Positions 26,822 through 37,421 are shown, counted from the first letter of the stretch. The stretch: DNA of 64,000 nucleotides from Candidatus Halocynthiibacter alkanivorans (GCF_003333265.1 NZ_QOLB01000066.1:19316-83315), one strand, 5' to 3'. Notes: generated by a model not told the origin, from the sequence alone. Numbers and translations are program-made.

Positions 26822-26846
26822 ACGTCAGCAATTGCAATGCTGACGT
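26822..26846. promoter_or_regulatory. 25-bp palindrome upstream of luxR
   Basis: Arms ACGTCAGCA and TGCTGACGT are perfect inverted repeats around a 7-nt centre. No T-run follows on either strand, so an operator is more likely than a terminator. It is about 195 bp upstream of the luxR start and just beyond the rplQ terminator. Confidence 0.45.
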
Positions 26847-26882
26847 CAGAGCAGATTGTCGCACAATTGCGACTCAAAATGC

Positions 26883-26909
26883 AAAAAACCCCGCCAGAGA
26901 CGGGGTTTT
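26883..26909 (-). terminator. intrinsic terminator after rplQ
   Basis: Stem CCCCG/CGGGG, extended by A-T pairs to about 9 bp, with a 7-nt loop and six T residues after it on the minus strand. It ends the ribosomal alpha-operon transcript 32 bp beyond the rplQ stop. Confidence 0.88.
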
Positions 26910-26940
26910 CTTATCATTCCGACCGCAAGCAGCCCGACAC

Positions 26941-27363
26941 TTATTCTGCAGCTTCTTCCGCTTCCAGACGAGCGCGATCAGCCGCGCCTTTGGCAGAAAC
27001 ATCGCGTTCAACGAATTCGATGATCGCCATCGGAGCCATGTCACCATACCGGAAACCGGCTCTCAGAACGCGGACATAACCACCCTGACGCTCAGCATAA
27101 CGCGGGCCGAGGACTTCGAACAGTTTTGCAACGTCCTTGTCTTCTTTCAGCTGCGAAGCCGCCTGACGGCGGGCGTGCAGGTCGCCGCGTTTGCCCAGCG
27201 TGATGAGCTTCTCGATGTAACGACGAAGTTCTTTGGCTTTGGGCACGGTTGTTTTGATCTGCTCATGCTCGATGAGCGAGCCGGCCATGTTCGACAGCAG
27301 AGCTTTACGGTGCTCATGGGTGCGATTGAGGCGGCGGTAGCCTTTTGCGTGACGCATTGTCAT
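26941..27363 (-). CDS. rplQ: 50S ribosomal protein L17
   Basis: 140 residues starting [20 protein letters not shown] after an in-frame MTM, with AGGAG upstream. The core [20 protein letters not shown] and [16 protein letters not shown] are diagnostic of L17, which lies near the exit-tunnel opening of the large subunit. An acidic alanine-rich tail (RLEAEEAAE) ends it. Last gene of the cluster, 127 bp after rpoA with a G/C-rich hairpin in between. Confidence 0.96.
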   Translation of the reverse strand: MTMRHAKGYRRLNRTHEHRKALLSNMAGSLIEHEQIKTTVPKAKELRRYIEKLITLGKRGDLHARRQAASQLKEDKDVAKLFEVLGPRYAERQGGYVRVLRAGFRYGDMAPMAIIEFVERDVSAKGAADRARLEAEEAAE

Positions 27364-27490
27364 CTCCTAAAGTATTTGTTTTTGCTTTGTCTGGCGGCCC
27401 ATGCGTGTAGGCCACTCTCCTTGGGGCTCGCGCCCATTCATTCCCCGGCGGTCCGGGCATTCAGGGGGCCGCTCACGCAGCCCCCAAATC

Positions 27491-28507
27491 TCAGAACTGG
27501 TCTTCGAATTTCTTCGCCAGGTCTTCGATGTTCTCTGGTGGCCATTCTTCGACATCCATGCCGAGGTGCAGGCCCATGCCCGAAAGCACTTCTTTGATCT
27601 CGTTCAGAGACTTGCGGCCGAAGTTCGGCGTCCGCAGCATTTCTGCTTCGGTCTTCTGGATCAGATCGCCGATGTAAACGATGTTGTCGTTTTTCAGGCA
27701 GTTTGCGGAGCGGACCGACAGTTCAAGCTCGTCAACCTTCTTCAGCAGAAGCGGGTTAAACTCGAGACCGTCATCTTCTTCCTGACGACTAGCCGACTCA
27801 GGCTCATCAAAGTTCACGAAGATCGACAGTTGATCCTGCAGGATGCGCGCCGCATAGGCCACGGCGTCCTCAGGTGTCACCGATCCGTCTGTTTCCAGCT
27901 TCAGTGTCAGCTTATCATAATCCAGCACCTGGCCCTCACGGGTGGGCTGCACGTCATAAGACACTTTGGTCACAGGCGAATAGATCGCATCGATCGGAAT
28001 CAGACCGATGGGCGCGTCTTCCGGCTTGTTTTTCTCGGCAGAGATATAACCTTTGCCGGTGTTCACAGTCAGCTCCATGAACAGATCGGCACCGTCATCC
28101 AGGTGACAGATCACGTGATCTTTGTTCAGGATCTCGATCCCAGCGGATTCCGAAATGTCGCCAGCCGTCACAACCATCGGGCCTTTGGCCGAGATGGACA
28201 GACGTTTGGAGCCTTCGACTTCCATGCGGATCGCGACACCTTTCAGGTTCAGGATCACATCGGTCACGTCTTCACGTACACCGGGAACAGACGAAAACTC
28301 GTGCAGAACATTGTCGATCTGAACGCTTGTGATCGCAGCACCCTGCAGCGATGACAACAGAATGCGACGCAGCGCATTGCCCAGTGTCAGGCCGAAACCG
28401 CGTTCCAGCGGCTCCGCGACAACTGTTGCCTGACGCGCAGGATCATTGCCTGGTTTAACGTCCAGTTGCTGCGGCTTAATGAGCTCTGCCCAATTCTTGT
28501 GGATCAT
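27491..28507 (-). CDS. rpoA: RNA polymerase alpha subunit
   Basis: 338 residues. N-terminal assembly domain with [20 protein letters not shown] near 33-52 and [17 protein letters not shown]; a flexible linker near 235-250; C-terminal domain with [20 protein letters not shown] and [17 protein letters not shown], which contacts UP elements and activators. Standard length for alphaproteobacteria. It follows rpsK by 111 bp, an interval with an ACGGGC/GCCCGT hairpin. Confidence 0.97.
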   Translation of the reverse strand: MIHKNWAELIKPQQLDVKPGNDPARQATVVAEPLERGFGLTLGNALRRILLSSLQGAAITSVQIDNVLHEFSSVPGVREDVTDVILNLKGVAIRMEVEGSKRLSISAKGPMVVTAGDISESAGIEILNKDHVICHLDDGADLFMELTVNTGKGYISAEKNKPEDAPIGLIPIDAIYSPVTKVSYDVQPTREGQVLDYDKLTLKLETDGSVTPEDAVAYAARILQDQLSIFVNFDEPESASRQEEDDGLEFNPLLLKKVDELELSVRSANCLKNDNIVYIGDLIQKTEAEMLRTPNFGRKSLNEIKEVLSGMGLHLGMDVEEWPPENIEDLAKKFEDQF

Positions 28508-28618
28508 GCGTTAGCCTCCATACCTGTCTTTCGCCCATGTCCGTAAGCGGAAGACGCCCGAGGTTAAAAATGCCAGACACGGGCCGCGCCAAAACGCAGC
28601 CCGTGCAAATCGTAAAAC

Positions 28619-29008
28619 TTAAACGCGGCGGCGCTTAGGCGGACGACAGCCGTTGTGTGCCATTGGAGTAACGTCACGGATCGATGTGATGTTCAGGCCA
28701 ATTGCAGCCAAAGCGCGAAGTGCGGATTCACGGCCCGAACCAGGACCCTGAACTTCGACTTCCAGTGTTTTCAGACCATGTTCCTGCGCTTTTTTACCAG
28801 CGTCTTCAGCAGCCATCTGAGCAGCATAAGGAGTCGATTTACGCGACCCTTTGAAACCCATTGTACCGGCGGAAGACCAGGCAATCGCATTTCCCTGAAC
28901 GTCAGAGATAAGGATCTTGGTGTTGTTGAACGAGCTGTTCACATGTGCCACGCCTGCGGCAATGTTCTTACGCTCTTTTTTCTTCGTGCGGGATTTATCG
29001 CGTGCCAT
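28619..29008 (-). CDS. rpsK: 30S ribosomal protein S11
   Basis: 129 residues, with [40 protein letters not shown] and the basic tail [13 protein letters not shown]11 forms the platform of the small subunit, near the E site. It starts 16 bp after rpsM. ATG 29008, with GGAGGGTTCTGATCA in front. Confidence 0.97.
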   Translation of the reverse strand: MARDKSRTKKKERKNIAAGVAHVNSSFNNTKILISDVQGNAIAWSSAGTMGFKGSRKSTPYAAQMAAEDAGKKAQEHGLKTLEVEVQGPGSGRESALRALAAIGLNITSIRDVTPMAHNGCRPPKRRRV

Positions 29009-29024
29009 TGATCAGAACCCTCCC

Positions 29025-29393
29025 TTACTTCTTCTTACCAGCAATAGCCCGTGCAGGGCCTTTGCGAGTACGTGCGTTTGTATGAGTACGCTGACCACGG
29101 ACAGGCAGGTTACGACGGTGACGCAGGCCACGGTAGCAACCAAGATCCATCAGGCGCTTGATATTCATCTGAGTTTCACGACGCAGGTCGCCTTCAACGG
29201 CGTAGTTTGCGTCGATATGCTCGCGGATCGCCAGAATTTCAGTGTCGGCCAGCTCGTTAACACGGCGGGTGACGTCGATACTTACAGCTTCGCAGATTGC
29301 TTCTGCAGATGTTGTACCGATACCCGTGATATAAGTCAGGGCGATAGGTACGCGTTTAGAGGTCGGCAGGTTAACGCCGGCAATACGTGCCAC
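29025..29393 (-). CDS. rpsM: 30S ribosomal protein S13
   Basis: 122 residues from GTG 29393 with AAGGAAGAG upstream. [20 protein letters not shown] opens it, [15 protein letters not shown] and a very basic tail [14 protein letters not shown] close it. S13 bridges to the large subunit and touches the P-site tRNA. No rpmJ gene precedes it, unlike in enterobacteria. The 196-bp gap to adk includes a GGCCCG/CGGGCC hairpin around 29450-29474. Confidence 0.96.
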   Translation of the reverse strand: MARIAGVNLPTSKRVPIALTYITGIGTTSAEAICEAVSIDVTRRVNELADTEILAIREHIDANYAVEGDLRRETQMNIKRLMDLGCYRGLRHRRNLPVRGQRTHTNARTRKGPARAIAGKKK

Positions 29394-29589
29394 GTGTCTC
29401 TTCCTTTCGTTGCGATTCCGTAGTTCCGGAACCTTTTTTCACAACGCAGGCCCGAAGGAATTTCCTACGGGCCGTAGCTGAATTCAATGAAGTGGATTTT
29501 GCGAGGTGCGACCCCACTTTATCCGATTCCCCAGAGGGGATGTGTTGCATTACGGAGATATCCCAGCCCCGTCAAGGGGCCGGGCAAAT

Positions 29590-30227
29590 TTAGCGTAAAG
29601 CGAGCTTGATTGACTTGGCGACATCTTCGATATCCGCCAGCCCGTTGACCGGGGTCAGATCACCTTTGGCATAATAATAGCCGATCAGCGGTGAGGTCTT
29701 TTTGTAATATTCCATCAGCCGGGTTTTCAGCGCATCCGCATTGTCATCGGCACGGCGCTTCATGTCGGTGCCGCCGCAATTGTCGCAGACACCGTCAACA
29801 GCGGAGGGGCGGGTCTCGTCGTGATAGACCTCGCCGCACGTGCCACAGGTGTAGCGACCGGAGATCCGCTTGACCAAAGCCGCATCATCGACGCGCATCT
29901 CAATCACCGCATCCAGCGTCGCCCCGTTGCGCGACAGCAGCTCGGCCAGGGCATCCGCCTGAGCCAGGGTGCGGGGAAAACCGTCAAAGATAAAACCAGC
30001 GCCGGTATCGGAACGGATTTTCTCGTCGATCAGACCGATGACGATCTCGTCCGTCACCAATTCCCCGGCGTCCATGACGGCCGCCACTTTGAGCCCCATT
30101 TCAGTGCCGCTTGATTTGGCCTCTCGCAGCATGTCGCCGGTCGAGAGCTGGATCATGCCCAGCTCTTCAACCAACCGGCGTGCCTGAGTGCCTTTGCCGG
30201 CGCCAGGTGGGCCGAGAAGGATAATAT

Positions 30228-30231
<4 letters not shown>
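29590..30231 (-). CDS. adk: adenylate kinase
   Basis: 213 residues. P-loop [10 protein letters not shown] at 7-16. The NMP-binding region includes STGDMLR, and [14 protein letters not shown] follows. The lid carries a four-cysteine zinc site: [14 protein letters not shown] and CDNCGG. The enzyme interconverts ATP, ADP and AMP. Its start overlaps the secY stop by 4 nt, so the two are coupled, the usual secY-adk arrangement. Confidence 0.97.
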
Positions 30232-31589
<1,358 letters not shown>

Positions 31590-31607
31590 TCGCAGTCTCT
31601 TTCATAT

Positions 31608-31641
31608 AAAAAACGCCGCCGTACGGTTTCCCGACGGCGGC
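31608..31641 (-). terminator. intrinsic terminator or attenuator between rplO and secY
   Basis: Stem GCCGCCGT/ACGGCGGC (8 bp, loop 11 nt), with six T residues after it on the minus strand. It lies 52 bp beyond the rplO stop and 18 bp before the secY start codon. It should end or attenuate transcripts from rplO before secY. Confidence 0.82.
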
Positions 31642-31693
31642 ATTTGGAAAACTAGAAGAAGATGTAAGGGGCCGGAGCCGCTCTCACAAGTCC

Positions 31694-32161
31694 TTATTCT
31701 GCCGCAGCCGCCACAGAAAGCGAACCGCCGGCTTTTGCAACAGCTTCAACAGCCGATTTGGAAGCGCCGGTGACGTTCAGTGTCAGCTTGGATGTGACTT
31801 CACCTTTGGAGAGAACACGCACACCGTCCAGCTTGCGGCGGATAACACCGGAAGCGACCAGCACGTCTTCGTTGATCTCTGCAGATGCGTCGATTTTGCC
31901 GGCTTCAACGAATTTCTGGATCAGACCCAGGTTGATAACAGCATATTTCTTCCGGTTTGGTTTGGTGAAACCACGTTTTGGAAGACGCTGGTACAAAGGC
32001 ATTTGACCGCCTTCAAACCCTTTGATCGCCACACCCGAACGGGATTTCTGACCTTTGATACCACGGCCACCCATTTTACCGGTGCCGGACCCAGGACCAC
32101 GGCCAACGCGTTTGCGGGATTTTGTTGCACCTGGGTTGTCGTGCAGTTCATTCAATTTCAT
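31694..32161 (-). CDS. rplO: 50S ribosomal protein L15
   Basis: 155 residues opening [20 protein letters not shown] with the glycine-rich [18 protein letters not shown] that follows, then [14 protein letters not shown]15 is an early-assembly protein of the large subunit. AAAGGAGT precedes the ATG at 32161. It lacks rpmD directly upstream; instead a 303-bp gap with its own promoter-like sequence separates it from rpiB. Confidence 0.97.
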   Translation of the reverse strand: MKLNELHDNPGATKSRKRVGRGPGSGTGKMGGRGIKGQKSRSGVAIKGFEGGQMPLYQRLPKRGFTKPNRKKYAVINLGLIQKFVEAGKIDASAEINEDVLVASGVIRRKLDGVRVLSKGEVTSKLTLNVTGASKSAVEAVAKAGGSLSVAAAAE

Positions 32162-32464
32162 GTCGCTACTCCTTTGCCGGAACTGACCCCCAGCGACGGA
32201 AGATCAAACACGGCTTTTGCATATTGATTCTGTGCCCCCAAAAGGCCACTGGCTGCGTATAGACGCGTTGCAGCGCAGGATCAAGGGTGTTGGGTGAGGC
32301 CTGAGCAGGCGCACTGATAACGAAGCCTGGTTCAGGACTCATGAACGGCGATGATCCGCGCAGGGGTCAGGTGATGGTTGGGGATCGGGCAACTCACAAA
32401 TTACCCGTGATCATGGCTCTTTCGGGTTAAAGAGATACCGCCAGAGCAGCCCCGATGAGCAGTT
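32162..32464. other. intergenic region upstream of rplO
   Basis: 303 bp without a credible gene. Its main content is the rplO promoter candidate at 32256-32284. The part nearest rpiB (about 32290-32464) shows no clear terminator for rpiB and nothing else I can name. Confidence 0.5.
32256..32284 (-). promoter_or_regulatory. sigma70-type promoter of rplO
   Basis: On the minus strand TTGATC (32284-32279) and TATACG (32261-32256) are separated by exactly 17 bp. The start would be near 32249, giving a leader of about 88 nt before rplO. A ribosomal leader of this length could be a site of feedback control. Confidence 0.5.
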
Positions 32465-32914
32465 CTACCCTTCCAGCGCGTTGATCATCTCCACCCGCAT
32501 GGCGTGCCGGCCGCCCTCGAACTCGGCATTCAAAAACCCGTCCACGATCTCAAGCGCCAGACCTTCGCCGATCACGCGGGCGCCCAACGCCAGCATGTTG
32601 GCATCGTTGTGCTGGCGGATCATGCCGGCCGAGAATGCATCGGCACAGACGCCGCAGCGGATGCCTTTTATCTTGTTCGCCGCCATCATGATGCCCTGGC
32701 CTGTGCCGCACAGAATGATGCCCAGCCGGCAATCGCCGGTCGCGACTCGCCGCGCCGCCGCTTCGCCATGCTTGGGGTAATGTGTGCTTTCAGGTGATGT
32801 GGGCCCGATATCGACCACTTCCCAGCCCCGCGCCGCAATATGATCGGCAATCACCTGTCGAAGCGGGATCGCGGCATGGTCGCTGGAAAGAACGATGCGG
32901 TTGTTGGCTGTCAT
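32465..32914 (-). CDS. rpiB: ribose-5-phosphate isomerase B
   Basis: 149 residues. The RpiB/LacAB motifs are VLSSDHAAIPLR near 8-19, VVDIGPTSPESTHYP, the catalytic-cysteine loop ILCGTGQGIMMAANK near 67-81, GIRCGVC and HNDANMLALGARVIG. The enzyme interconverts ribose-5-phosphate and ribulose-5-phosphate in the pentose phosphate pathway. Its location is unusual: between rpmD and rplO inside the spc ribosomal cluster, flanked by a terminator and by separate promoter candidates. Its base composition looks like that of its surroundings, so recent transfer is not evident. Confidence 0.95.
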   Translation of the reverse strand: MTANNRIVLSSDHAAIPLRQVIADHIAARGWEVVDIGPTSPESTHYPKHGEAAARRVATGDCRLGIILCGTGQGIMMAANKIKGIRCGVCADAFSAGMIRQHNDANMLALGARVIGEGLALEIVDGFLNAEFEGGRHAMRVEMINALEG

Positions 32915-32995
32915 TGAGACGTTGTCCTGTAACTCGAGGAAATCGGGCTGTTGGGCCGGGTAGTCCCGTGAAAACCCGACTGTTGAATCGGCATT

Positions 32996-33024
32996 ATCAT
33001 ATCAAACTGGGAGGAGCTACGCAA
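32996..33024 (-). promoter_or_regulatory. sigma70-type promoter of rpiB
   Basis: TTGCGT (33024-33019) and TATGAT (33001-32996) with a 17-bp spacer on the minus strand. The start would be near 32989, about 75 nt before the rpiB start codon. It lies downstream of the rpmD terminator, so rpiB should be a separate unit. Confidence 0.5.
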
Positions 33025-33165
33025 AGTGCACCGCACGTTATGTTTCTGAGACCGCGTGCTACGGCTGCTCTCCGACAGGACTTGCCTTGCCCCCTGCCCT
33101 GTCTGAGCGTGGCAGCCAGCCTGGCCACCGCCGACACCTCGCTCACAGTAAACAGCCAAACATAG

Positions 33166-33193
33166 AAAAAACGCCCCACATTGCTGCGGGGCG
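33166..33193 (-). terminator. intrinsic terminator after rpmD
   Basis: Stem CGCCCC/GGGGCG (6 bp, 10-nt loop) and six T residues after it on the minus strand, 37 bp beyond the rpmD stop. It ends the S10-spc transcript before rpiB. Confidence 0.8.
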
Positions 33194-33229
33194 CCTTTAT
33201 GTCTGCATCAGGTCGGGTTGCCCCGGGCC

Positions 33230-33418
33230 TTAACCGCGTTCTTCGACGATCTCTACCATGTGAGAGATCTTGCGGATCATGCCGCGAACGGAAGGCGTAT
33301 CTTCCAGTTCCCGTACACGATGCATTTTGTTCAGACCCAGGCCGATCAGCGTAGCGCGCTGGTCCTGTGGGCGGCGGATCGGAGAACCGATCTGTTTGAC
33401 GACGATGGTTTTTGCCAT
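33230..33418 (-). CDS. rpmD: 50S ribosomal protein L30
   Basis: 62 residues, [20 protein letters not shown] followed by [20 protein letters not shown], the standard L30 core. A ribosome site (GGAG) lies before ATG 33418, 12 bp after rpsE. It is the last gene before the terminator, so in this genome the long S10-spc transcript appears to stop here rather than continue to rplO. Confidence 0.97.
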   Translation of the reverse strand: MAKTIVVKQIGSPIRRPQDQRATLIGLGLNKMHRVRELEDTPSVRGMIRKISHMVEIVEERG

Positions 33419-33430
33419 GATGACGTCTCC

Positions 33431-33994
33431 TTATGCTTCAGCCGCAACGTCGACATCGGCTTCAGGCTTACGCAGAATATCTGCAACCTTCTTACCGCGA
33501 CGCTGTGCCACCGAACGGGGGCTGGCTTCTTTTTTCAGACCGTCGAGAGTGGCCCGGATCATGTTGTAGGGGTTCTGCGAGCCAAGCGACTTCGCAACAA
33601 CGTCCTGGATACCGAGCATCTCGAATACCGCACGCATCGGACCACCGGCGATGATACCAGTACCCTGTGGGGCAGTACGCATGACCACTTTACCAGCGCC
33701 GTGACGGCCCTCGATATCGTGGTGCAGTGTACGACCTTCACGCAGAGGTACGCGGATCATCTGACGTTTTGCCTGCTCGGTGGCTTTGCGAATGGCCTCA
33801 GGGACCTCTTTCGCTTTGCCTTTACCGAAGCCGACACGGCCCTTCTGATCGCCGACAACCACCAGAGCAGCAAAGCCAAAGCGCTTACCACCCTTAACGG
33901 TTTTCGACACACGGTTGATCGCTACGAGACGATCGGCGAATTCCGGGGTTTCGTCGCGATCGCGACGGTCCCGGCGTTTGTCTTCTCTTGCCAT
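33431..33994 (-). CDS. rpsE: 30S ribosomal protein S5
   Basis: 187 residues. The N-terminal double-stranded-RNA-binding domain has [20 protein letters not shown] and [19 protein letters not shown]. The C-terminal half has [19 protein letters not shown] and the [18 protein letters not shown] region. S5 takes part in decoding fidelity. Start preceded by GGAG; 12 bp from rplR and from rpmD. Confidence 0.97.
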   Translation of the reverse strand: MAREDKRRDRRDRDETPEFADRLVAINRVSKTVKGGKRFGFAALVVVGDQKGRVGFGKGKAKEVPEAIRKATEQAKRQMIRVPLREGRTLHHDIEGRHGAGKVVMRTAPQGTGIIAGGPMRAVFEMLGIQDVVAKSLGSQNPYNMIRATLDGLKKEASPRSVAQRRGKKVADILRKPEADVDVAAEA

Positions 33995-34006
33995 TCTATC
34001 GTCTCC

Positions 34007-34366
34007 TTAGAACTTCAGGCCGCCTTCACGCGCAGCGTTGGCCAAGGCCTTCACTTTGCCGTGAAAGAGGAAGCCACCCCGGTCGAAGTAGCACTCTTCG
34101 ACGCCGGCTTTTTTCGCACGTTCCGCAATCGCAGCACCAATTTTGGTGGCTGCATCGACGTTGTTCTTGCCGACTACGCCCAGATCTTTCTCCAGTGTGG
34201 AGGCAGATGCGAGTGTAACGCCATTCACGTCGTCGATCAGCTGAACGCTGATGTTCTTGTTTGAACGGTGTACAGAGAGACGGGCACGCCCATCCGCTGT
34301 TTTCCGCAGTTTGTTCCGCACGCGCAGACGACGCTTGAGGAACAGGTCTCTTTTGCTGTTTGCCAT
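34007..34366 (-). CDS. rplR: 50S ribosomal protein L18
   Basis: 119 residues, with [20 protein letters not shown] and the C-terminal [20 protein letters not shown] block of L18, which binds 5S rRNA in the central protuberance. Begins [20 protein letters not shown]. Spaced 11 bp after rplF and 12 bp before rpsE. Confidence 0.97.
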   Translation of the reverse strand: MANSKRDLFLKRRLRVRNKLRKTADGRARLSVHRSNKNISVQLIDDVNGVTLASASTLEKDLGVVGKNNVDAATKIGAAIAERAKKAGVEECYFDRGGFLFHGKVKALANAAREGGLKF

Positions 34367-34377
34367 CTTGGTCGTCC

Positions 34378-34911
34378 TTACTTCTTCTTGCCTTCCTTAC
34401 GGAAGATATACTCGCCTTTGTACGCAATGCCTTTGCCTTTGTAGGGCTCTGGTTTGCGCCATTCGCGGATGTTGGCCGCGACTTGTCCGACGAGCTGCGA
34501 ATCAATGCCTTCAACGGCGATCTGAGTCGGTTTAGCAACCGTGATCGTGATCCCTTCAGGCACATCAAACAATACATCATGCGAGTAACCGAGAGCCAGT
34601 TTCAGGACGGAGCCCTGAAGCGCAGCACGATAACCAACACCTGTAATCACAAGCTCTTTCTTGAAACCGACGGTGACGCCGGTCACAAGGTTCTGAATGC
34701 AGGTACGGGACATGCCCCACTGCTGACGAGCACGCTTTGACGAACCACGAGGTGTGATCGACACAGCATTGTCTTCAACCGAGAGTGTTACGTCGTCGGT
34801 CGCTTTGAAGCTCAGAACCCCTTTGGGACCCTTAACTTCGATGGCCTGGCCGGACACAGATGCGGAAACACCTGCGGGCAGCTCGACCGGTTTCTTACCA
34901 ATACGAGACAT
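34378..34911 (-). CDS. rplF: 50S ribosomal protein L6
   Basis: 177 residues. Two repeated domains: the first opens [20 protein letters not shown] and KGPKGVLSF, the second carries the rRNA-binding [16 protein letters not shown] and [17 protein letters not shown]6 sits near the factor-binding site. Its start follows rpsH by 11 bp. Confidence 0.97.
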   Translation of the reverse strand: MSRIGKKPVELPAGVSASVSGQAIEVKGPKGVLSFKATDDVTLSVEDNAVSITPRGSSKRARQQWGMSRTCIQNLVTGVTVGFKKELVITGVGYRAALQGSVLKLALGYSHDVLFDVPEGITITVAKPTQIAVEGIDSQLVGQVAANIREWRKPEPYKGKGIAYKGEYIFRKEGKKK

Positions 34912-34922
34912 TACAGACCTCC

Positions 34923-35315
34923 TTAGAAGACGGTGCAGAGCACTTCGCCGCCAACATTGGCTGCGCGTGCGCTTGCGTCCGACATCACACCTTTAGGTGT
35001 AGAGACAATCGACACACCCAGGCCCTGACGGACCGACGGGATGTCTTTGACGCCCATGTAAACACGACGACCAGGGGTGGAGACCCGCTTGACTTCGCGA
35101 ATGACAGGAGTGCCTTCGTAATATTTGAGGCTGATTTCAAGAGCCGGATGTCCGTTGACATCGGTCTTGGCTTCATAGCCGCGGATGTAGCCTTCGTCCT
35201 TGAGGACATCCAGAACCCAGGCACGAAGCTTGGACGCAGGAGTCATCACTGTGGACTTGCCACGCATCTGCGAGTTGCGGATACGTGTGAGCATATCACC
35301 GAGAGGATCGTTCAT
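34923..35315 (-). CDS. rpsH: 30S ribosomal protein S8
   Basis: 130 residues, opening [17 protein letters not shown] and ending with [21 protein letters not shown]8 binds 16S rRNA helix 21; in E. coli it also represses spc-operon translation through the rplE mRNA. The same mRNA control is not evident here. Lies 14 bp after rpsN. Confidence 0.97.
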   Translation of the reverse strand: MNDPLGDMLTRIRNSQMRGKSTVMTPASKLRAWVLDVLKDEGYIRGYEAKTDVNGHPALEISLKYYEGTPVIREVKRVSTPGRRVYMGVKDIPSVRQGLGVSIVSTPKGVMSDASARAANVGGEVLCTVF

Positions 35316-35329
35316 TCTCTATACCCTCC

Positions 35330-35635
35330 TTACCAGCTCGACTTGACCATACCAGGGATCAGGCCATTAGAGCCCAGTTCCCGCAGCATGATCCGCGAAA
35401 CTTTAAGCTTACGATAGTAAGCGTGTGGACGACCGGTAAGCTGACAACGATTGTGCAGCCGGGTCGCAGATGAATTGCGCGGCAGTTTCGCCAGTTTCAG
35501 ATGCGCTTTAAAACGCTCTTCCATTGGCTTGTCTTTGTCGTTTGCGATTTCTTTCAGCGCAGCACGTTTAGTAGCAAACTTTGCCACCAGTTGCTGACGC
35601 TTCACTTCGCGCGCGACCATGGATTTCTTAGCCAT
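35330..35635 (-). CDS. rpsN: 30S ribosomal protein S14
   Basis: 101 residues, the long zinc-independent form: [20 protein letters not shown] retains one Cys where the zinc form has the CxxC pairs. It opens [21 protein letters not shown]14 is in the head of the small subunit. 20 bp after rplE with GGAGG upstream of the ATG. Confidence 0.97.
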   Translation of the reverse strand: MAKKSMVAREVKRQQLVAKFATKRAALKEIANDKDKPMEERFKAHLKLAKLPRNSSATRLHNRCQLTGRPHAYYRKLKVSRIMLRELGSNGLIPGMVKSSW

Positions 35636-35655
35636 ATCTAATTTTCCTCCCGCGA

Positions 35656-36219
35656 TCAGCTAGTGAAAGGCATGTTGAAACCAGTCAACAGCGCTTTCGC
35701 TTCCGCGTCGGTCTTCGCGGTGGTGGCAATAACAATGTCCATGCCCCAGTTTTCATCAACTTTATCAAAGTCGATTTCTGGGAATACAAGGTGCTCTTTA
35801 ACACCCATGGCATAGTTGCCACGGCCATCAAAGCTCTTTGCCGATATGCCGCGGAAGTCGCGGATACGGGGCATTGCAACTGTGATCAGACGGTCGAGAA
35901 ACTCGTACATCCGCTCGCCACGCAGGGTCACTTTGGTCCCCAGAGGCATTTCTTCACGGACGCGGAAACCAGCGATCGATTTCTTGGCCTTGTTCACAAC
36001 GGCCAGCTGGCCGGCGATCAGGGTCAGGTCTTGCTGAGCTGATTTCACTTTTTTGGAGTCACGAACAGCCGCGGCGCCACAACCAATGTTCAGAACAATT
36101 TTGTCCAGACGTGGGATCTGCATGTCGTTTTTGTAGGAAAACTCTTCCTTCATCGCGGCGCGGATCACGTCTTTGTAAACTGTCTTCAGACGGGGGGTGT
36201 AATTTGCAGTATCGAGCAT
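35656..36219 (-). CDS. rplE: 50S ribosomal protein L5
   Basis: 187 residues. [20 protein letters not shown] and GLRVREE-like [20 protein letters not shown] are L5 signatures, with [20 protein letters not shown] near the end. L5 binds 5S rRNA and contacts P-site tRNA. Start codon shares one base with the rplX stop (TGATG), so translation is coupled. Confidence 0.97.
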   Translation of the reverse strand: MLDTANYTPRLKTVYKDVIRAAMKEEFSYKNDMQIPRLDKIVLNIGCGAAAVRDSKKVKSAQQDLTLIAGQLAVVNKAKKSIAGFRVREEMPLGTKVTLRGERMYEFLDRLITVAMPRIRDFRGISAKSFDGRGNYAMGVKEHLVFPEIDFDKVDENWGMDIVIATTAKTDAEAKALLTGFNMPFTS

Positions 36220-36524
36220 CAGATCACGTCTCCCGTGGTCTTGGCGAAGCGTACCTTTTTGTCGTCTTCCATACGGAAGCCAACACGGGTTGCTTTACCA
36301 TTGGCGTCGAGCAGTGACAGGTTCGACAGCGCGATAGGCATCGCGGTTGGCACACGGCCGCCCTGCGAGTCCTGCGACTGACGCTGGTGACGGATGGCGA
36401 CGTTGACGCCTTCCACAACTGCTTTACCGGCAGAAGGGTTCACAGAGGTGATTTCACCCTGTTTGCCTTTGTCTTTGCCGGTGAGCACGACGATTTTATC
36501 GCCTTTTTTCAACTTAGCAGCCAT
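36219..36524 (-). CDS. rplX: 50S ribosomal protein L24
   Basis: 101 residues. The KOW motif [20 protein letters not shown] occupies the N-terminus. [20 protein letters not shown] follows. L24 initiates large-subunit assembly and lies at the tunnel exit. 1 bp after rplN and overlapping rplE by 1 base. Confidence 0.97.
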   Translation of the reverse strand: MAAKLKKGDKIVVLTGKDKGKQGEITSVNPSAGKAVVEGVNVAIRHQRQSQDSQGGRVPTAMPIALSNLSLLDANGKATRVGFRMEDDKKVRFAKTTGDVI

Positions 36525-36525
36525 C

Positions 36526-36894
36526 TTACAGCACCTCCGGTGCGAGCGAGATGATCTTCATAAAGTTTTTCGCGCGCAGTTCACGAACAACCGGGCCAAA
36601 GATACGGGTACCTACCGGCTCGTTGTTGTTGTTCAGGATCACAGCAGCGTTGCTGTCAAACTTGATTGCGGTGCCGTCTGGACGACGGACTTGTTTTGCA
36701 GTGCGTACGACGACGGCCTTACGGACGTCCCCTTTTTTTACGCGACCGCGTGGAATGGCTTCCTTTACCGAGACGACAATGATGTCGCCTACGGATGCGT
36801 ATCTACGCTTGGAACCACCCAGAACCTTAATGCACTGAACCCGGCGAGCGCCGGAGTTGTCAGCCACATCGAGATTGGTCTGCATCTGGATCAT
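36526..36894 (-). CDS. rplN: 50S ribosomal protein L14
   Basis: 122 residues, [20 protein letters not shown] then CIKVLGG, and the internal [21 protein letters not shown]14 contacts L19 and 16S rRNA at an intersubunit bridge. It is separated from rpsQ by 81 bp, an interval with a GGGGC/GCCCC stem, unusual in an otherwise tight operon. Confidence 0.97.
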   Translation of the reverse strand: MIQMQTNLDVADNSGARRVQCIKVLGGSKRRYASVGDIIVVSVKEAIPRGRVKKGDVRKAVVVRTAKQVRRPDGTAIKFDSNAAVILNNNNEPVGTRIFGPVVRELRAKNFMKIISLAPEVL

Positions 36895-36975
36895 GCGGTT
36901 TCTCCCGACCTGTGGGGCGTCTGCATTTGCAAGACGAAAGCCCCAGGGTTTCGATCAAACCGGAAAATGCTCACC

Positions 36976-37206
36976 TTAGTTGGTGAGAACTTCCCAGCGT
37001 TTCGTCTTCGACTTTGGTGCACATTCCTGGATACGGACCAGGTCACCAATTTTGAAGGCGTTCTGTTCATCGTGAGCCCGGTATTTTTTGGACTTACGGA
37101 TGGTTTTCTTCAGAACCGGATGTGTGAAACGGCGTTCAACGGACACGGTAATGGTTTGTTCGTTGGCGTCGCTGGTCACGGTGCCATTCAGAATACGTTT
37201 GGGCAT
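36976..37206 (-). CDS. rpsQ: 30S ribosomal protein S17
   Basis: 76 residues, [20 protein letters not shown] with [20 protein letters not shown] and a tail unlike E. coli's. S17 is a primary 16S rRNA binder. 14 bp after rpmC, GGAG before ATG 37206. Confidence 0.97.
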   Translation of the reverse strand: MPKRILNGTVTSDANEQTITVSVERRFTHPVLKKTIRKSKKYRAHDEQNAFKIGDLVRIQECAPKSKTKRWEVLTN

Positions 37207-37220
37207 ACTTTCAGGCTCCT

Positions 37221-37421
37221 TTATTCAGCTGCTGCTGCAGCTTTTTGGTTCAGCACTGTTTTCACACGTGCAGCGTCACGGCGGACGTTGCGCATCTGAG
37301 CAGTGTTCTCGAGTTGGCCAGTGGCCTGCTGGAAGCGCAGGTTAAAGGCCTCTTTTTTCAGACCAGCCAGCGCCTCACGGAGCTGATCAGGGGTCTTGTC
37401 GTTCAATTCCTGGACGTTCAT
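37221..37421 (-). CDS. rpmC: 50S ribosomal protein L29
   Basis: 66 residues forming two helices, [20 protein letters not shown] and [21 protein letters not shown]29 is at the tunnel exit, where the signal recognition particle docks. A 100-bp gap with a 10-bp hairpin precedes it; 14 bp to rpsQ. Confidence 0.96.
   Translation of the reverse strand: MNVQELNDKTPDQLREALAGLKKEAFNLRFQQATGQLENTAQMRNVRRDAARVKTVLNQKAAAAAE

Larger units (their letters stand above)
26630..26940. other. intergenic region between luxR and rplQ
   Basis: About 310 bp without a gene. It holds the rplQ terminator (26883-26909), a 25-bp palindrome (26822-26846), two copies of CGCTGCATT exactly 50 bp apart (26711-26719, 26761-26769) and an AT-rich dyad around 26741-26756 (TTGGTTAAACCCAA). 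The luxR promoter must lie here; a TATAGA -10 candidate without a good -35 is visible on the minus strand upstream of luxR, which fits activator dependence. Confidence 0.5.
32915..33229. other. intergenic region between rpiB and rpmD
   Basis: 315 bp without a convincing gene; short frames on both strands have no ribosome sites. It contains the rpmD terminator (33166-33193) and the rpiB promoter candidate (32996-33024). The piece between about 33030 and 33160 holds an imperfect inverted repeat (GACAGG/CCTGTC about 30 bp apart) and nothing else I can name. Confidence 0.5.

Noticed and set aside
26822..26846. Rho-independent terminator
   Set aside because: The palindrome is not followed by a T-run on either strand, and a good terminator for rplQ lies 37 bp away.
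32911..33159. 82-codon minus-strand frame between rpiB and rpmD
   Set aside because: Polar, no ribosome site, overlaps the predicted rpiB promoter; low similarity to any family I know.
33218..34264. 348-codon plus-strand frame
   Set aside because: Antisense to rpmD, rpsE and rplR; same codon-usage artefact, no domain.
36394..37299. 301-codon plus-strand frame
   Set aside because: Antisense to rplX, rplN and rpsQ; protein has no recognisable motif.
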